Shown one piece after another: positions 1 through 9,383 of a DNA stretch of 64,000 bases (position 1 is the first letter of the stretch; each line of letters begins with the position of its first letter). Location of the stretch: contig NZ_CP063353.1 of assembly GCF_014931565.1 (NCBI RefSeq), positions 2,976,001 through 3,040,000 on the forward strand, read 5' to 3'. The stretch is from Clostridium sp. 'deep sea'. Lineage in GTDB: Bacteria; Bacillota; UBA994; PWPR01. The notes beneath the pieces were generated by a model. The model was not told where the DNA came from and made no database searches. It worked only from the letters and a program-made list of their open reading frames with translations. Position numbers and translations under genes: made by a program.

Positions 1-2618
1 CAGGAATAACTATGGAGGCTACACAAGTTATTGATCTTCGTAATAGTGAGGAAGCAGTCACACCCACACCCAAAGTTAAGCAGTTTGATTTACCTAAAGA
101 TTTTACCATAAAACAAGTAATTAAAAAGGAGAATTCCCGTGTTGAGTGGGATGGAAGGGATTATAGGTGTTCACTAGAACTATTGATTGGAGAAGATAGT
201 AGAGCAATATTGTCATTTCGTAATCGACAGGATAGAGTTATGCATACATTGAAAAGCGATAACCCTATAATGACAGGCTATATTTATGATGAAAATAACA
301 TATTCTTAGTTAGCCACGCTAATGATAAGCTTCTATTAAAAAGCTATAATTATTTTGGTAAAAACACAAAGAATTATGAGTTTAATAATTTTAAACAGGG
401 TGAAGATTATAAAATTATTGCCAGTGATGTAGATAGCTTTTACTTAACTTACAGTCTCAATAAGCAAATACATATTGATTCTTTTAAAATCAATAATCAA
501 GAATTAAGCCTTATCAGTCGAGATAAACTTAGGCCAGATATAGTTAATATTTTTAGCGATAAAAACACAATCTTTCTGCAACGGCAAGCTAAGAAAGGGG
601 ATTGTATTGATATCTTAAATAAAAAATTAGCTGTGTTAGACATAGTAAAGATTGGTAGTGATAATGAGGTACTTGATATTAAGTATGAGTTTGATACAAA
701 GAATGATTTTAAAAGTGTTAGCAACTTAAATATCTACCTGCAAAATGAAGATAAGGTAATGAAGCAAACCATTCCTCAGCGCAATAACTATAATACCCTT
801 TATACCCATACAGTATTCGAGAATAAGGAGCTTGAATACAATTCTAAAAATGAGCTACACTACATAGTTTTTGATTATTATAGAGGTGTTTTTGAAAATG
901 GTTGTATAGTAGAGATGAATTTTCCATTTATCTTAGATAACAATTATGGTGATATAAACTACTTACAACTTCCAAATGGTAAAGTTGTAAAAACAAACGA
1001 AGAATATGATTATTGTTCTTTATTGATAGCTAAAGATAATGATATAGCTAAAATGTTAAAAATAGATAATTACTATATAGGTTTAAATAGGCAAGATGAG
1101 GTAACTTATATTGACCCAGATTTTAAAGATTGCATATTAAATGAAACTTTTATTGGTGTGAAGTTAACTTTTGGTCAGGTTTTTTTCAATAAAGAAACTA
1201 ATAAGGTATATTACTTTAAGATCCAGAATAATTCTATGTATCTATATAGTATAAATAGTAGTCGAGAAACTGAGCTAGTCTTAGATATTCCAGATAATAT
1301 TTGGAGGTTAGCAGTTAATGTGAAAACTATGCCATATAAATTTTTTGCTAATGATCTAGGAGTAGCTTTATTAACTGAGAACACCTATGGATACAGAATG
1401 TGTTACTATGATTTTACTACAAAGAAGTGGCAGATTTTTAAAAAAGATACTGAAATAAGAAAGGATAAAAGCAAAATATACTATGAGATTGGAGATTTAC
1501 AATACTGCTTTAACCAAGAGACAAAGCTATTTGAGCCTATGATCTTCCAGGGTAAAGAATACTATAACTGTTTAACTATAGACGATAAGATATATGTAGA
1601 TGCAGAATATAGTAGTATTGAAAACGATTCAAATTGTATCTTATATAATTCTCCATATATAGAGTATAAAATTGGTAATGAGAATTTCAAAATCACTGAT
1701 TATCAGACAATAGCTAATCATACTATAGTTAAGCAATATAAAACAGCAAACATTTATAGTATTGAAGATGACAGTTATCAAAAGCTTATTGATACAGCAG
1801 TGAGAAGGTATAGCATTTCTGAGCAGGGAATATTATACACTGGATTTGAAAATGATGTTAATCTGTATTATTATGATTTTGAGACAAAGCAGTTAAATAT
1901 ACTATACGAGGGTTTGGTGTATGATTTAGCTCTCAAGAATAACTTTGCTTATTTCATAGCCATTGAGGATAAAAATAAACTAGTTAAGCTTAATATTACT
2001 AATGGTCAAAAACAAGTATCAAAGCTCAGTGATACTGAGTTAAGTTTTCAAATAGGCGATAATTATTTAGCACTTAGTTCAAAAGATTTTAATTATATTA
2101 AGATATTTAGCTTGAGTGATTTAGAGCTTGTGGATACTATAGATGGCTTTTACTTTATCTGGTCAGAAGATAAATTATACTATAGCTGTGGTGGATATTT
2201 AGTGAGGTATAATGCCTTAAAAAAAACTATGACTTTAATTGATTATATAACTTATCCATTTACCTTAACTATAAAAGATAATTATCTCTATTATCTATGT
2301 TTTTACGATGCAGACGTACCTTTGTGTAGAACAAACCTAAATAAAGAAATTATCTTACCAAGAACTAAAACAGATTACTTATTGATTGAGATGGAAACAG
2401 ATTATCTTCAAAGATTATTGCTTTATAATGTTAAAGAAAAGCGGATATCTGAAATCATTTGTAGTAGAAGTGTTGATTATAAAATTAAGGGAAGCACTAT
2501 TCACTATAAAGGTAAGGGTTATAATGAAAATAATGACTGGCAACAACTAAAACTAAAAGAGGGTAGTGTTATTACCATTGTAGATAAAAAGGATTTATCA
2601 AGAACTAAAGAATACTAA
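1..2618 (+). CDS. Large paralogous surface lipoprotein 1 (5' end outside the window)
   Basis: I do not recognise a named family. The reading frame is open to the left edge, and the residues before the first ATG (position 12) align with residues about 30-35 of the next three paralogs, e.g. ITMEATQVIDL against VITLEATKEIDL. The true start, signal peptide and lipobox are therefore upstream, and roughly 30 codons are missing. The remaining 870 or so residues are rich in Tyr, Asn, Lys and Asp. They contain recurring short strands of the type LYYYDF and YFIAIEDKNKLVKLNI, which suggests an extracellular beta-propeller fold (inference). It is the first of four tandem copies and is followed by a strong terminator and then a tiny peptide gene. 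Function unknown. Confidence 0.85.
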   Translation, partial: GITMEATQVIDLRNSEEAVTPTPKVKQFDLPKDFTIKQVIKKENSRVEWDGRDYRCSLELLIGEDSRAILSFRNRQDRVMHTLKSDNPIMTGYIYDENNIFLVSHANDKLLLKSYNYFGKNTKNYEFNNFKQGEDYKIIASDVDSFYLTYSLNKQIHIDSFKINNQELSLISRDKLRPDIVNIFSDKNTIFLQRQAKKGDCIDILNKKLAVLDIVKIGSDNEVLDIKYEFDTKNDFKSVSNLNIYLQNEDKVMKQTIPQRNNYNTLYTHTVFENKELEYNSKNELHYIVFDYYRGVFENGCIVEMNFPFILDNNYGDINYLQLPNGKVVKTNEEYDYCSLLIAKDNDIAKMLKIDNYYIGLNRQDEVTYIDPDFKDCILNETFIGVKLTFGQVFFNKETNKVYYFKIQNNSMYLYSINSSRETELVLDIPDNIWRLAVNVKTMPYKFFANDLGVALLTENTYGYRMCYYDFTTKKWQIFKKDTEIRKDKSKIYYEIGDLQYCFNQETKLFEPMIFQGKEYYNCLTIDDKIYVDAEYSSIENDSNCILYNSPYIEYKIGNENFKITDYQTIANHTIVKQYKTANIYSIEDDSYQKLIDTAVRRYSISEQGILYTGFENDVNLYYYDFETKQLNILYEGLVYDLALKNNFAYFIAIEDKNKLVKLNITNGQKQVSKLSDTELSFQIGDNYLALSSKDFNYIKIFSLSDLELVDTIDGFYFIWSEDKLYYSCGGYLVRYNALKKTMTLIDYITYPFTLTIKDNYLYYLCFYDADVPLCRTNLNKEIILPRTKTDYLLIEMETDYLQRLLLYNVKEKRISEIICSRSVDYKIKGSTIHYKGKGYNENNDWQQLKLKEGSVITIVDKKDLSRTKEY

Positions 2619-2638
2619 TATAACCGAACTTAGCTTAA

Positions 2639-2663
2639 GGCGCCCAGTGGGCGTCTTTTTTTA
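2639..2663 (+). terminator. Intrinsic terminator after lipoprotein 1
   Basis: The GGCGCCCA / TGGGCGTC stem has a GT loop and is followed by seven T. Closely similar GGGCG hairpins end lipoprotein 4 and the peptide genes at 2870 and 12636. Confidence 0.85.
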
Positions 2664-2869
2664 TTAAGGTATTTGACTAATAACAGTTTTCTTTGGATCG
2701 GCGTATTAACAAAGTGACTTCATGTTACAAAGTAATACTGTTGTAGGGCGAACTTTGTGGTCAAGACCGATAAGTATTATTCTTAGGCAAATAAAGTTAT
2801 TATGTTAAATATATGAAAAAAAATAATATTATGGTATTATTTATATATGAGTAAAAAAGGAGGTGCAAA
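2664..2869 (+). promoter_or_regulatory. Upstream region of peptide gene 1, with palindrome
   Basis: About 200 bases without a gene. At 2746-2762 there is a degraded copy of the GGGCGAAC-TTTGT hairpin seen in the dispersed repeats. At 2821-2842 there is an 8-bp inverted repeat, AAATAATA / TATTATTT, with a 6-base spacer. It lies just ahead of the ribosome site AAAGGAGGT (2856-2864) and could be an operator or part of the promoter; the -10 is not clear. Confidence 0.4.
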
Positions 2870-2950
2870 ATGAAATTTCTTAAACCACCTGTAAAAGTTA
2901 GTCCATTATATAGATGTGATATAGTTTGCTCAATAATACAAATACCATAA
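2870..2950 (+). CDS. Tiny peptide gene 1 (26 aa), novel peptide family
   Basis: ATG follows a near-consensus Shine-Dalgarno (AAAGGAGGTGCAAA). The product begins MKFLKPP and ends with a cysteine pair, RCDIVCSIIQIP. It shares the M-x-F-(L/I)-K-x-P start and the C-terminal cysteine pair with the peptides at 6208 and 12636, although its C-terminal half is diverged. It has no hydrophobic signal peptide, no obvious leader cleavage site and no modification or export gene nearby. It has its own terminator (2974) and lies between two paralogous lipoprotein genes. The coding call rests on the ribosome site and on the two paralogs. Function unknown; a signalling peptide, a small toxin-like peptide or a precursor peptide are all possible. 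Confidence 0.6.
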   Translation: MKFLKPPVKVSPLYRCDIVCSIIQIP

Positions 2951-2973
2951 AATACTTTACTAAAGCATGTAGG

Positions 2974-2993
2974 GGCGCCCAGTGGGCGTCTTT
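2974..2993 (+). terminator. Terminator-like hairpin after peptide 1
   Basis: GGCGCCCA / TGGGCGTC, the same hairpin as after lipoprotein 1, but with only a short T run (TTTG). Confidence 0.6.
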
Positions 2994-3145
2994 GTATATT
3001 AACATATTAGTATGTCTAGGTTTGTTAGAGTATTGGTACTATTAAACTCTTCTGGTATTTATGAAAATCAACATTATTTAAGGTGGTTTTATTAGATTTA
3101 TTACCACTATAATAAAATTAATCGGTATATACTCTTTTAATGTGG

Positions 3146-3151
3146 TATAAT
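3146..3151 (+). promoter_or_regulatory. Probable -10 of lipoprotein 2
   Basis: TATAAT lies 48 bases before the start codon of lipoprotein 2. The -35 is poor. Nothing else is evident in 2994-3199. Confidence 0.4.
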
Positions 3152-3199
3152 CAGCAAATATAAAAATAGTTTTATAAAATAAGGGAGAGAGTTAGGCTT

Positions 3200-5878
3200 A
3201 TGAAAAAAAGGTATCTTATTGCCTGTTTACTTATCATTATTTTAGTTTTAACAACTGGATGTGAAAATAAAACACTTAAAAATGTAATTACTTTAGAGGC
3301 AACTAAAGAGATAGATTTAAGTCAAGGAAATATAGTTGGTGATGCTACAAAAACTATAAATGAACCAAGCTTACCTAAAAATTTTGAGGTTAAAGAGCTT
3401 ATTAAGCAAAATAATGTTTTGATTGATTGGCATGGATATTATACTACTACTAATCTTAGTTTGGCTATTGGTAAGCAAAATAATGCCATTATATCTTTTT
3501 GCACTAATCTAGATAATCAAAAAGAAAACATAGAAATAACAACAGCTAATACTATCTTAACTGGCTATATATATGATAGTAATAATGTACTGCTAATAAC
3601 AAGAGCTGATAATAATAAACTAATAATTGAGTGTTATAGCTACTACGGTGATAAAAGGGCTGAATACAAGTTTAATCATGTATCAGCTACAGATTATCAA
3701 ACTATTTCTTGTGATATATATGCCTTTTACCTAACCTACAAACTTAATAATCAAATACATATTGATACATTTAAAATAAATGATAAAAGTATTACCTTAG
3801 TTGAAAAAAATAAGTTTCGAACAGATATTGTAGAAGTTTTAAGTGATAAGAGTACTATATTTTTAAAAAGGAAAACTAACAAAGGCTTTTATTTAGATAT
3901 AACAAACAAACAGCTTGCAGTTATTGATATTTTAAAAGTAAATAAGAATGCTGAAATCTCTGCTATTAAATATCAGCGTCACGGAGAAGAATCAAAGCTT
4001 AAGCTTTACTTAAGAGAGTTAAACAAAATAAAAGAGTATGAAATAAAGCAAGAAAATAACTACTATAAGCTGTGCACCCACACCATTCTTGAAAGCAAAA
4101 TAATAAAACAAGATGATAGGTATCAAAAACACTTTGTTATTTATGATAGTTATTATGGTATTTTTGAGAATGGCATAAAATGTGACTTAAAATATGACGA
4201 TGTTTACGAAGATAGTTATAGCACAATGAATTTTTATAAAATTGAATCATGTGGCTATATTATTACTAATCATAACTATGATGTAAGCTATTTATTAACA
4301 AATAATGCTGATGTAGATAAGTTTATGAGAGTAAATGACTATTATGTTGGACTCAATGAAAACAATGAGATATGTGATGTTTATGCAAAATTTAGTTCAG
4401 AAGTCTTAAATGAAAAATTTTTAGGTGAGAAATTCGAAAACGGATTTGTGTTTGTTAATAAACAAAATAATAAGCTCTATTACTTAAATAAAGCAGATCA
4501 AGCAGTTTATAGTATTGATAGTAATAGAAATAAACAATTAGTAAGCCAAATACCTTCTGATATTTGGCAAAAAACAATAAATGAAAATACAAACTCATTA
4601 ATATTTGCTGATAATAATATGGTTGTACTATTAAATACATTCGATACAATTCAAAGTAGCATTAATTACTATAATCTAAAAACTAAAAGTTGGCATTACA
4701 TTGTTAGTGATTTTGAAATTTATTACCAAGAAGGTCAGGGTATATTGTATAACAAAGGTAGAGTATCTTATAAATTAAACCCTAAAACCAATAAGTTTGA
4801 GCGATATTATCGCAAATACCATGAGTATTATAAAAGCTTAATCGTAAACGATATTTTATATGTAAATAACAATGTCTGTTATGAAAATGATAAGAATATT
4901 GATATGCAAGCAAACTATGTTAAATATAAAACAAACAATAATACATATCGTATTATTGATATAAAAAAAACAGAATCTCATACAGTAATGAAGCAGTATT
5001 ACACTGCTCAACTTTTAAACCTAACTAACAGCGGTTTCGTAAATCCTTTTAGTACTGCGGTAAGAGCATATGATTTATCTAAAGATGGTATTTTGTACAC
5101 AGGATTTGGTGATGAAGCTATTCTATATTACTATAATTTTAAATTTGCTGAAGTTTCAACATTATATAATAAGGGTTTAATAGCTGATTTAGCTATAAAA
5201 GATAATTATGCTTATTTTGTTTCATTAGCAGAAAATAAGAGGCTAATAAAACTTAACATAACTACTGGTAAGTCTTTAGAAATACCGATTAATGATAAAG
5301 ATATCACTTTTAAACTAGCTGGTAACTATCTTGCAATTTCTAGCATGAGAAATAACAAAATTAAAATAGTAGATATCAATGAATTTGCTGTTACAGATAT
5401 TATAGATGGGAATAGTTTTATTTGGCATGACAATAAGTTAATATATGAATGTGGGGGATATTTAGTTAGTTATAATCCACTAACTAAACAAATGATAATA
5501 ATTAAACATATTGGACACGCAAGTCCCTTTGTTATCCACAAAGAAAACGTCTATTACTACTTAAATGGTAAAGAGGAAAGACCAATAAGCAAAATTTCCC
5601 TAACTAATAAAATTAATTTACCAATAGTTAAAGATGTAGATTATATTTTAATTAAGTCTGATACAAACTACACATCAAATTTAATTATGTATGATAATAA
5701 TCACAACAGACTTAATTTGATTGTAAGTGGTGCTAGAATAAAATATCAAATTAATAACAATTGTGTTAAGTACAAAAAATATGACTACGAAAATAACAAA
5801 TGGCAGCAAGAATGGAACGAGTATAAGGTTGAAAGCAATAAAGTAATCAAAGAAGCATCAATAAATGATATTTATTAA
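3200..5878 (+). CDS. Large paralogous surface lipoprotein 2
   Basis: 892 aa. The N-terminus is a textbook type II signal peptide: MKKR, a hydrophobic core (LIACLLIIILVL) and the lipobox LTTGC with the lipidated Cys at about residue 21, so the protein should be anchored on the outer face of the membrane. The ribosome site is AAGGGAGAG. It aligns along its length with the copies at 1, 6622 and 9384; shared blocks include HIDTFKIN, YYVGLNE, LYYLNK..ALYSID and ECGGYLVSYNPLTK. The strand-rich, Tyr/Asn-rich repeats suggest one or more beta-propellers (inference). No catalytic motif is visible. It sits between peptide genes 1 and 2. Family and function are unknown to me. Confidence 0.9.
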   Translation: MKKRYLIACLLIIILVLTTGCENKTLKNVITLEATKEIDLSQGNIVGDATKTINEPSLPKNFEVKELIKQNNVLIDWHGYYTTTNLSLAIGKQNNAIISFCTNLDNQKENIEITTANTILTGYIYDSNNVLLITRADNNKLIIECYSYYGDKRAEYKFNHVSATDYQTISCDIYAFYLTYKLNNQIHIDTFKINDKSITLVEKNKFRTDIVEVLSDKSTIFLKRKTNKGFYLDITNKQLAVIDILKVNKNAEISAIKYQRHGEESKLKLYLRELNKIKEYEIKQENNYYKLCTHTILESKIIKQDDRYQKHFVIYDSYYGIFENGIKCDLKYDDVYEDSYSTMNFYKIESCGYIITNHNYDVSYLLTNNADVDKFMRVNDYYVGLNENNEICDVYAKFSSEVLNEKFLGEKFENGFVFVNKQNNKLYYLNKADQAVYSIDSNRNKQLVSQIPSDIWQKTINENTNSLIFADNNMVVLLNTFDTIQSSINYYNLKTKSWHYIVSDFEIYYQEGQGILYNKGRVSYKLNPKTNKFERYYRKYHEYYKSLIVNDILYVNNNVCYENDKNIDMQANYVKYKTNNNTYRIIDIKKTESHTVMKQYYTAQLLNLTNSGFVNPFSTAVRAYDLSKDGILYTGFGDEAILYYYNFKFAEVSTLYNKGLIADLAIKDNYAYFVSLAENKRLIKLNITTGKSLEIPINDKDITFKLAGNYLAISSMRNNKIKIVDINEFAVTDIIDGNSFIWHDNKLIYECGGYLVSYNPLTKQMIIIKHIGHASPFVIHKENVYYYLNGKEERPISKISLTNKINLPIVKDVDYILIKSDTNYTSNLIMYDNNHNRLNLIVSGARIKYQINNNCVKYKKYDYENNKWQQEWNEYKVESNKVIKEASINDIY

Positions 5879-5899
5879 AGGTAGTACAACAACTTATTT

Positions 5900-5941
5900 A
5901 ATCTAGGAAAATAGTTAGAACTATTTTTCTAGATTTTTTTA
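5900..5941 (+). terminator. Intrinsic terminator after lipoprotein 2
   Basis: A stem of about 15 bp (AATCTAGGAAAATAG with CTATTTTTCTAGATT) is followed by a T tract. Confidence 0.85.
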
Positions 5942-6143
5942 TTAAGTGATTAAAGAAATAGGAAATGCATTTAGCTAATTTAATTAGTAATATTAGTGTT
6001 ATTAACTTAAAGATAAGTAAAGAGTGTAATGATTTAAATGTAAACAATGAGAAAAAATTTATAGCAATTTTAATTAGTAAATGATTAATTAAAAATAATG
6101 TATTGAAATTATAAAATAACATAAATTTTAATTTATAAAAATA

Positions 6144-6173
6144 TTGTAATATTGTGTAAGTTTATGATATAAT
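6144..6173 (+). promoter_or_regulatory. Promoter of peptide gene 2
   Basis: TTGTAA - 18 bases - TATAAT, placing transcription start about 30 bases before the peptide ATG. The rest of 5942-6143 is AT-rich with no visible gene. Confidence 0.55.
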
Positions 6174-6207
6174 TTGAATGAAATTAATATTCAAGGAGGT
6201 CAATACT

Positions 6208-6297
6208 ATGACATTTTTAAAATTACCTAACAAGAATCCAATTACTCTTGAATTTTGTTATTGGAAAAGAAAGTGCCCATTATTTGAAACAGTATAA
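6208..6297 (+). CDS. Tiny peptide gene 2 (29 aa), novel peptide family
   Basis: ATG follows AAGGAGGTCAATACT. The peptide starts MTFLKLP and contains CYWKRKCPLF near its end. The copy at 12636 has MTFIKLP and CPWKKKCPLF, the same length, and a different middle, so the two ends are conserved while the centre varies. This pattern argues that the ORF is a real gene under protein-level selection. It is cationic, has two Cys spaced five residues apart around a Trp, and lacks a signal peptide. It is flanked by its own promoter and a strong terminator, between lipoproteins 2 and 3. The Trp-Lys and Cys-x5-Cys content would suit a modified or disulfide-bonded peptide, but no maturation enzyme is in the window. 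Function unknown. Confidence 0.75.
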   Translation: MTFLKLPNKNPITLEFCYWKRKCPLFETV

Positions 6298-6343
6298 TAA
6301 TTGAATAAATTTAACTAAAAACAACTTTAGTAAGTAGTAGAAT

Positions 6344-6377
6344 AAAAGTAGGCATGAAAAAATCATGTCTACTTTTT
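6344..6377 (+). terminator. Intrinsic terminator after peptide 2
   Basis: A 14-bp stem, AAAAGTAGGCATGA / TCATGTCTACTTTT, has an AAAAA loop and ends in a short T run. Confidence 0.8.
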
Positions 6378-6621
6378 AGCATCATAAATAAATATAAGTA
6401 TTAATCTAAGTTATTACACAAGGCTCCAGTATGGTATTAAGATTTAAATAGAAGCATAATTTCTAATCGTATGATATAATATTTTGACCTAGTAAGTCTA
6501 AACATTAATTAAATTAGCACAAAAAGAACCGTCCCTAGAATGTTTTTTTTGTCTTATAACGTTATAAAGGGTTTGTTAGTATTTATTAAAAAAATATTAC
6601 ATACATAATTCGGAGGTTATT
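6378..6621 (+). other. Intergenic region before lipoprotein 3
   Basis: No gene seen. A TATAAT at 6474-6479 is a candidate -10. The region also has a GAACCGTCCC-type motif near 6527 and a T8 run at 6543. The ribosome site is TCGGAGGTT, just before the ATG at 6622. Confidence 0.4.
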
Positions 6622-9273
6622 ATGGTTAAAAGTAAGACTATTTTTCTGTGTATATTTTTAGTTTTATGTACAATTTTTTGTACGGGTTGTGAGTTTAATA
6701 AAGAAAAAGGCTTTAAGGTGACTGCCTTAAAACCTACAAAACATCTTAATATGCAAAATGGAGAGCTTGTTAATGATTACAAGCCTTATAATGACTATAA
6801 TATAAAGATGCCAACTGGTTTTAAGGTAAAAGATATGAAAATGGATGATAAGACAGTACTGCATATAGGGGAGGATAATAGAGCCTTTATAGTATTTGGA
6901 GCTGACTTTACTGACCCTCAAGAAACCTATGATCTAAAAATAGATGAAAACCTATTAACAGGTTTTGTAAATTACCGAGATGTTTTTCTTGTAACATATA
7001 CTAATAACAAACTTAGATTTAACTCTTACAGCTGTTATGATGGAGCAAAACATATTATTAGTGAGTTTAAAGATTATAATTTGGGCAGTGATTATAGAAT
7101 AATTACTAAAGACAAAAATCAATTTTATCTTACCTATCAACTAAATAATGTTTATCATATAGACACATTTAAACTAGCAGAAAACAAAGTTATTTTAGAG
7201 GAGAGTAATAAATTTCGCGCAGATGTGGTCAAGATATTCGCTGATAAAAATACCATATTCTTAGAGAGAAAGAATGGTAATAAACATTATCTCGATATCC
7301 TCAATAAAAAACTAGCTGTTTTAGATATTATTTCTTTAGAAGAAGACAATGAAATTTTAAAACTAAACTACTCTCAAGAAGATAATGAATCTTTATTACA
7401 TATGTACTATAAATCAGCAAATAATACTGTGAAAAAATGCGTAATACCACAAGAAAACAATTATAAAAGCTTAGCTAGTCATACTGTAATAGAAAATAAA
7501 AAATTTAAATATAATACTCTTTATGAAAAACACTATCTTATTTATGACAAAAAATCTGTATTCGTAAATGGAGTTTATAAAGATACTCAGTTGCAAAAAA
7601 GTATAGGGTATGGTTATTATAGAATGTCTGATGATTCTATTATTAAAACTGATTTAGAATTTAAAACTGTTTATTTTATTACAGAGCAGAGTAATGGTAC
7701 TAACGAGTATCTAAAGATAGATGATTATTATGTGGGATTAAATGAGGAAAATAAAATATGTTATATTGACCCTAGCTATCAAGATGAGATTCTAAATCAG
7801 GAATTTATAGGAGAAACTATTGGCTTTGGGGAAATTTTTAAAAACCCAAATGATAATAAACTTTACTACATTAATGAGCAAGAAAAAGCACTCTACAGTA
7901 TTGATGCTAATAGAATCAAACAGTTGGTGTTAAAGATACCAGAGGATAAGTGGCAAGATGCAATGAAAAAGGGTTATGGTGAACATATATCATATTATGT
8001 AGATAATAATGCAGTATCCATAATAGGAAATTCTGATTGGAAAAATGACATTCATAAAATGCATTATTATAACTTACATAAAAAAGAGTGGAAAACTATA
8101 ACTAAAAAATCAGAGATATATATTAGTGAATTAGGACTTACTTATAATGGCATAGGAGAATTAGTTTATATTTTTAATGGAGCAACTCTCTCATTTGAGC
8201 CCTGTTATATAAACAATCAAAAATATTTTAATACCTTTATATTAGATAATATATTATATGTTTATGGTTATCATCACAACATAAAAAATGACTCAAGCTT
8301 TAAAATATGTAATTCGCAATATATACTTTATAATTCAAAATACGGGATCTATAATATTACTGATGCAAAAAATGAAAAAGATCACAGTGTGTTAAAAGAA
8401 TACCAAACTAATACGCTTATAAAGCTAACCAATGAAGGTATAACTAAGCCCATTGATATGTCGGTTAGATTATTCGATGTATCTAAAAAAGGCATTTTAT
8501 TTTCTGGCTATAAACAAGATGCTATTTTGTATTACTATGATTACAACACAAAAAAAGTAGCTACTCTAAGTGACAAGGGTTTAATTACAGAATTAGCCTT
8601 AAATGATAATTTTGCAATTTTCACCTCACTATACAAAGGAGATAATTACCTCAATAAATACAACTTTAATACTGGAGAAGTATTGCAGTTAAAAATAAAA
8701 GAGGTACCTTCTGAGTTTAAACTTTCAGGTAATTATTTAGCAGTTAGCCTATCAAATAGCTATACAATAGATATTGTTGATATAAACAAATTTAAAATAG
8801 TTGATACAATTGATGGTTCTGATTTTACTTGGCATGATAATGAGTTATATTATGCTTGTGGAGGCCTTTTAGTAAAGTATAGTACCCAAAGTAAAACTGC
8901 CATTATACTTAGGTCTTGGCAGTATTCATATCCCTGTGTCTATCATCAGAATAGTTTATACTGTTGTTATTCTCCTGGTGATGCAGGATGGGCTTTGCTT
9001 AAGTATGATATAAAGGAAATTAAGCTACCACAAGAAAAAAATATAGATTTTTATATTATTAAAGCAGAAACAGATTTTTTAGCAGATTTATCAATTTATG
9101 ATATTAACAATAAAAGATTGAATTTTATCAAAAGTGGTACAAAAATAAAATATCAAATTGATAAAAATACTATTAAGTATCAAGTAAAAAATCAATATTT
9201 TGGCAAATGGATAAATCATAACTATAAAGTAGAAAAAGAAAAAGTAATTAAGAAATTAAGAATAGCTAATTGA
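6622..9273 (+). CDS. Large paralogous surface lipoprotein 3
   Basis: 883 aa. The signal peptide MVKSKTIFLCIFLVLCTI is followed by the lipobox FCTGC, giving a predicted surface lipoprotein. It is the closest relative of the copy at 9384: the ribosome site, the first 20 or so codons and long internal blocks (e.g. YYVGLNEENKICYIDP and GESIGFGEIFKNP in the next gene against GETIGFGEIFKNP here) are nearly the same, which indicates a recent tandem duplication. Repeated strand motifs such as LYYYDYNTKK and DNNKLYYINEQEKALYSID suggest a beta-propeller (inference). It stops at TGA. There is no strong terminator before the next copy, so 3 and 4 may be co-transcribed. Function unknown. Confidence 0.9.
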   Translation: MVKSKTIFLCIFLVLCTIFCTGCEFNKEKGFKVTALKPTKHLNMQNGELVNDYKPYNDYNIKMPTGFKVKDMKMDDKTVLHIGEDNRAFIVFGADFTDPQETYDLKIDENLLTGFVNYRDVFLVTYTNNKLRFNSYSCYDGAKHIISEFKDYNLGSDYRIITKDKNQFYLTYQLNNVYHIDTFKLAENKVILEESNKFRADVVKIFADKNTIFLERKNGNKHYLDILNKKLAVLDIISLEEDNEILKLNYSQEDNESLLHMYYKSANNTVKKCVIPQENNYKSLASHTVIENKKFKYNTLYEKHYLIYDKKSVFVNGVYKDTQLQKSIGYGYYRMSDDSIIKTDLEFKTVYFITEQSNGTNEYLKIDDYYVGLNEENKICYIDPSYQDEILNQEFIGETIGFGEIFKNPNDNKLYYINEQEKALYSIDANRIKQLVLKIPEDKWQDAMKKGYGEHISYYVDNNAVSIIGNSDWKNDIHKMHYYNLHKKEWKTITKKSEIYISELGLTYNGIGELVYIFNGATLSFEPCYINNQKYFNTFILDNILYVYGYHHNIKNDSSFKICNSQYILYNSKYGIYNITDAKNEKDHSVLKEYQTNTLIKLTNEGITKPIDMSVRLFDVSKKGILFSGYKQDAILYYYDYNTKKVATLSDKGLITELALNDNFAIFTSLYKGDNYLNKYNFNTGEVLQLKIKEVPSEFKLSGNYLAVSLSNSYTIDIVDINKFKIVDTIDGSDFTWHDNELYYACGGLLVKYSTQSKTAIILRSWQYSYPCVYHQNSLYCCYSPGDAGWALLKYDIKEIKLPQEKNIDFYIIKAETDFLADLSIYDINNKRLNFIKSGTKIKYQIDKNTIKYQVKNQYFGKWINHNYKVEKEKVIKKLRIAN

Positions 9274-9383
9274 TTATTTAAAATTTGTAAAAGTACTTTG
9301 AATAAATGGGATTTTTTTTGAAAATTGTTTAGGTTTATTTAATACTATAAAATAATGAATATTACACTAATTCGGAGGTTTTT

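Noticed and set aside
5898-6122. 74-codon minus-strand ORF
   Set aside because: Low-complexity Leu/Ile/Asn translation of AT-rich intergenic DNA; no ribosome site.
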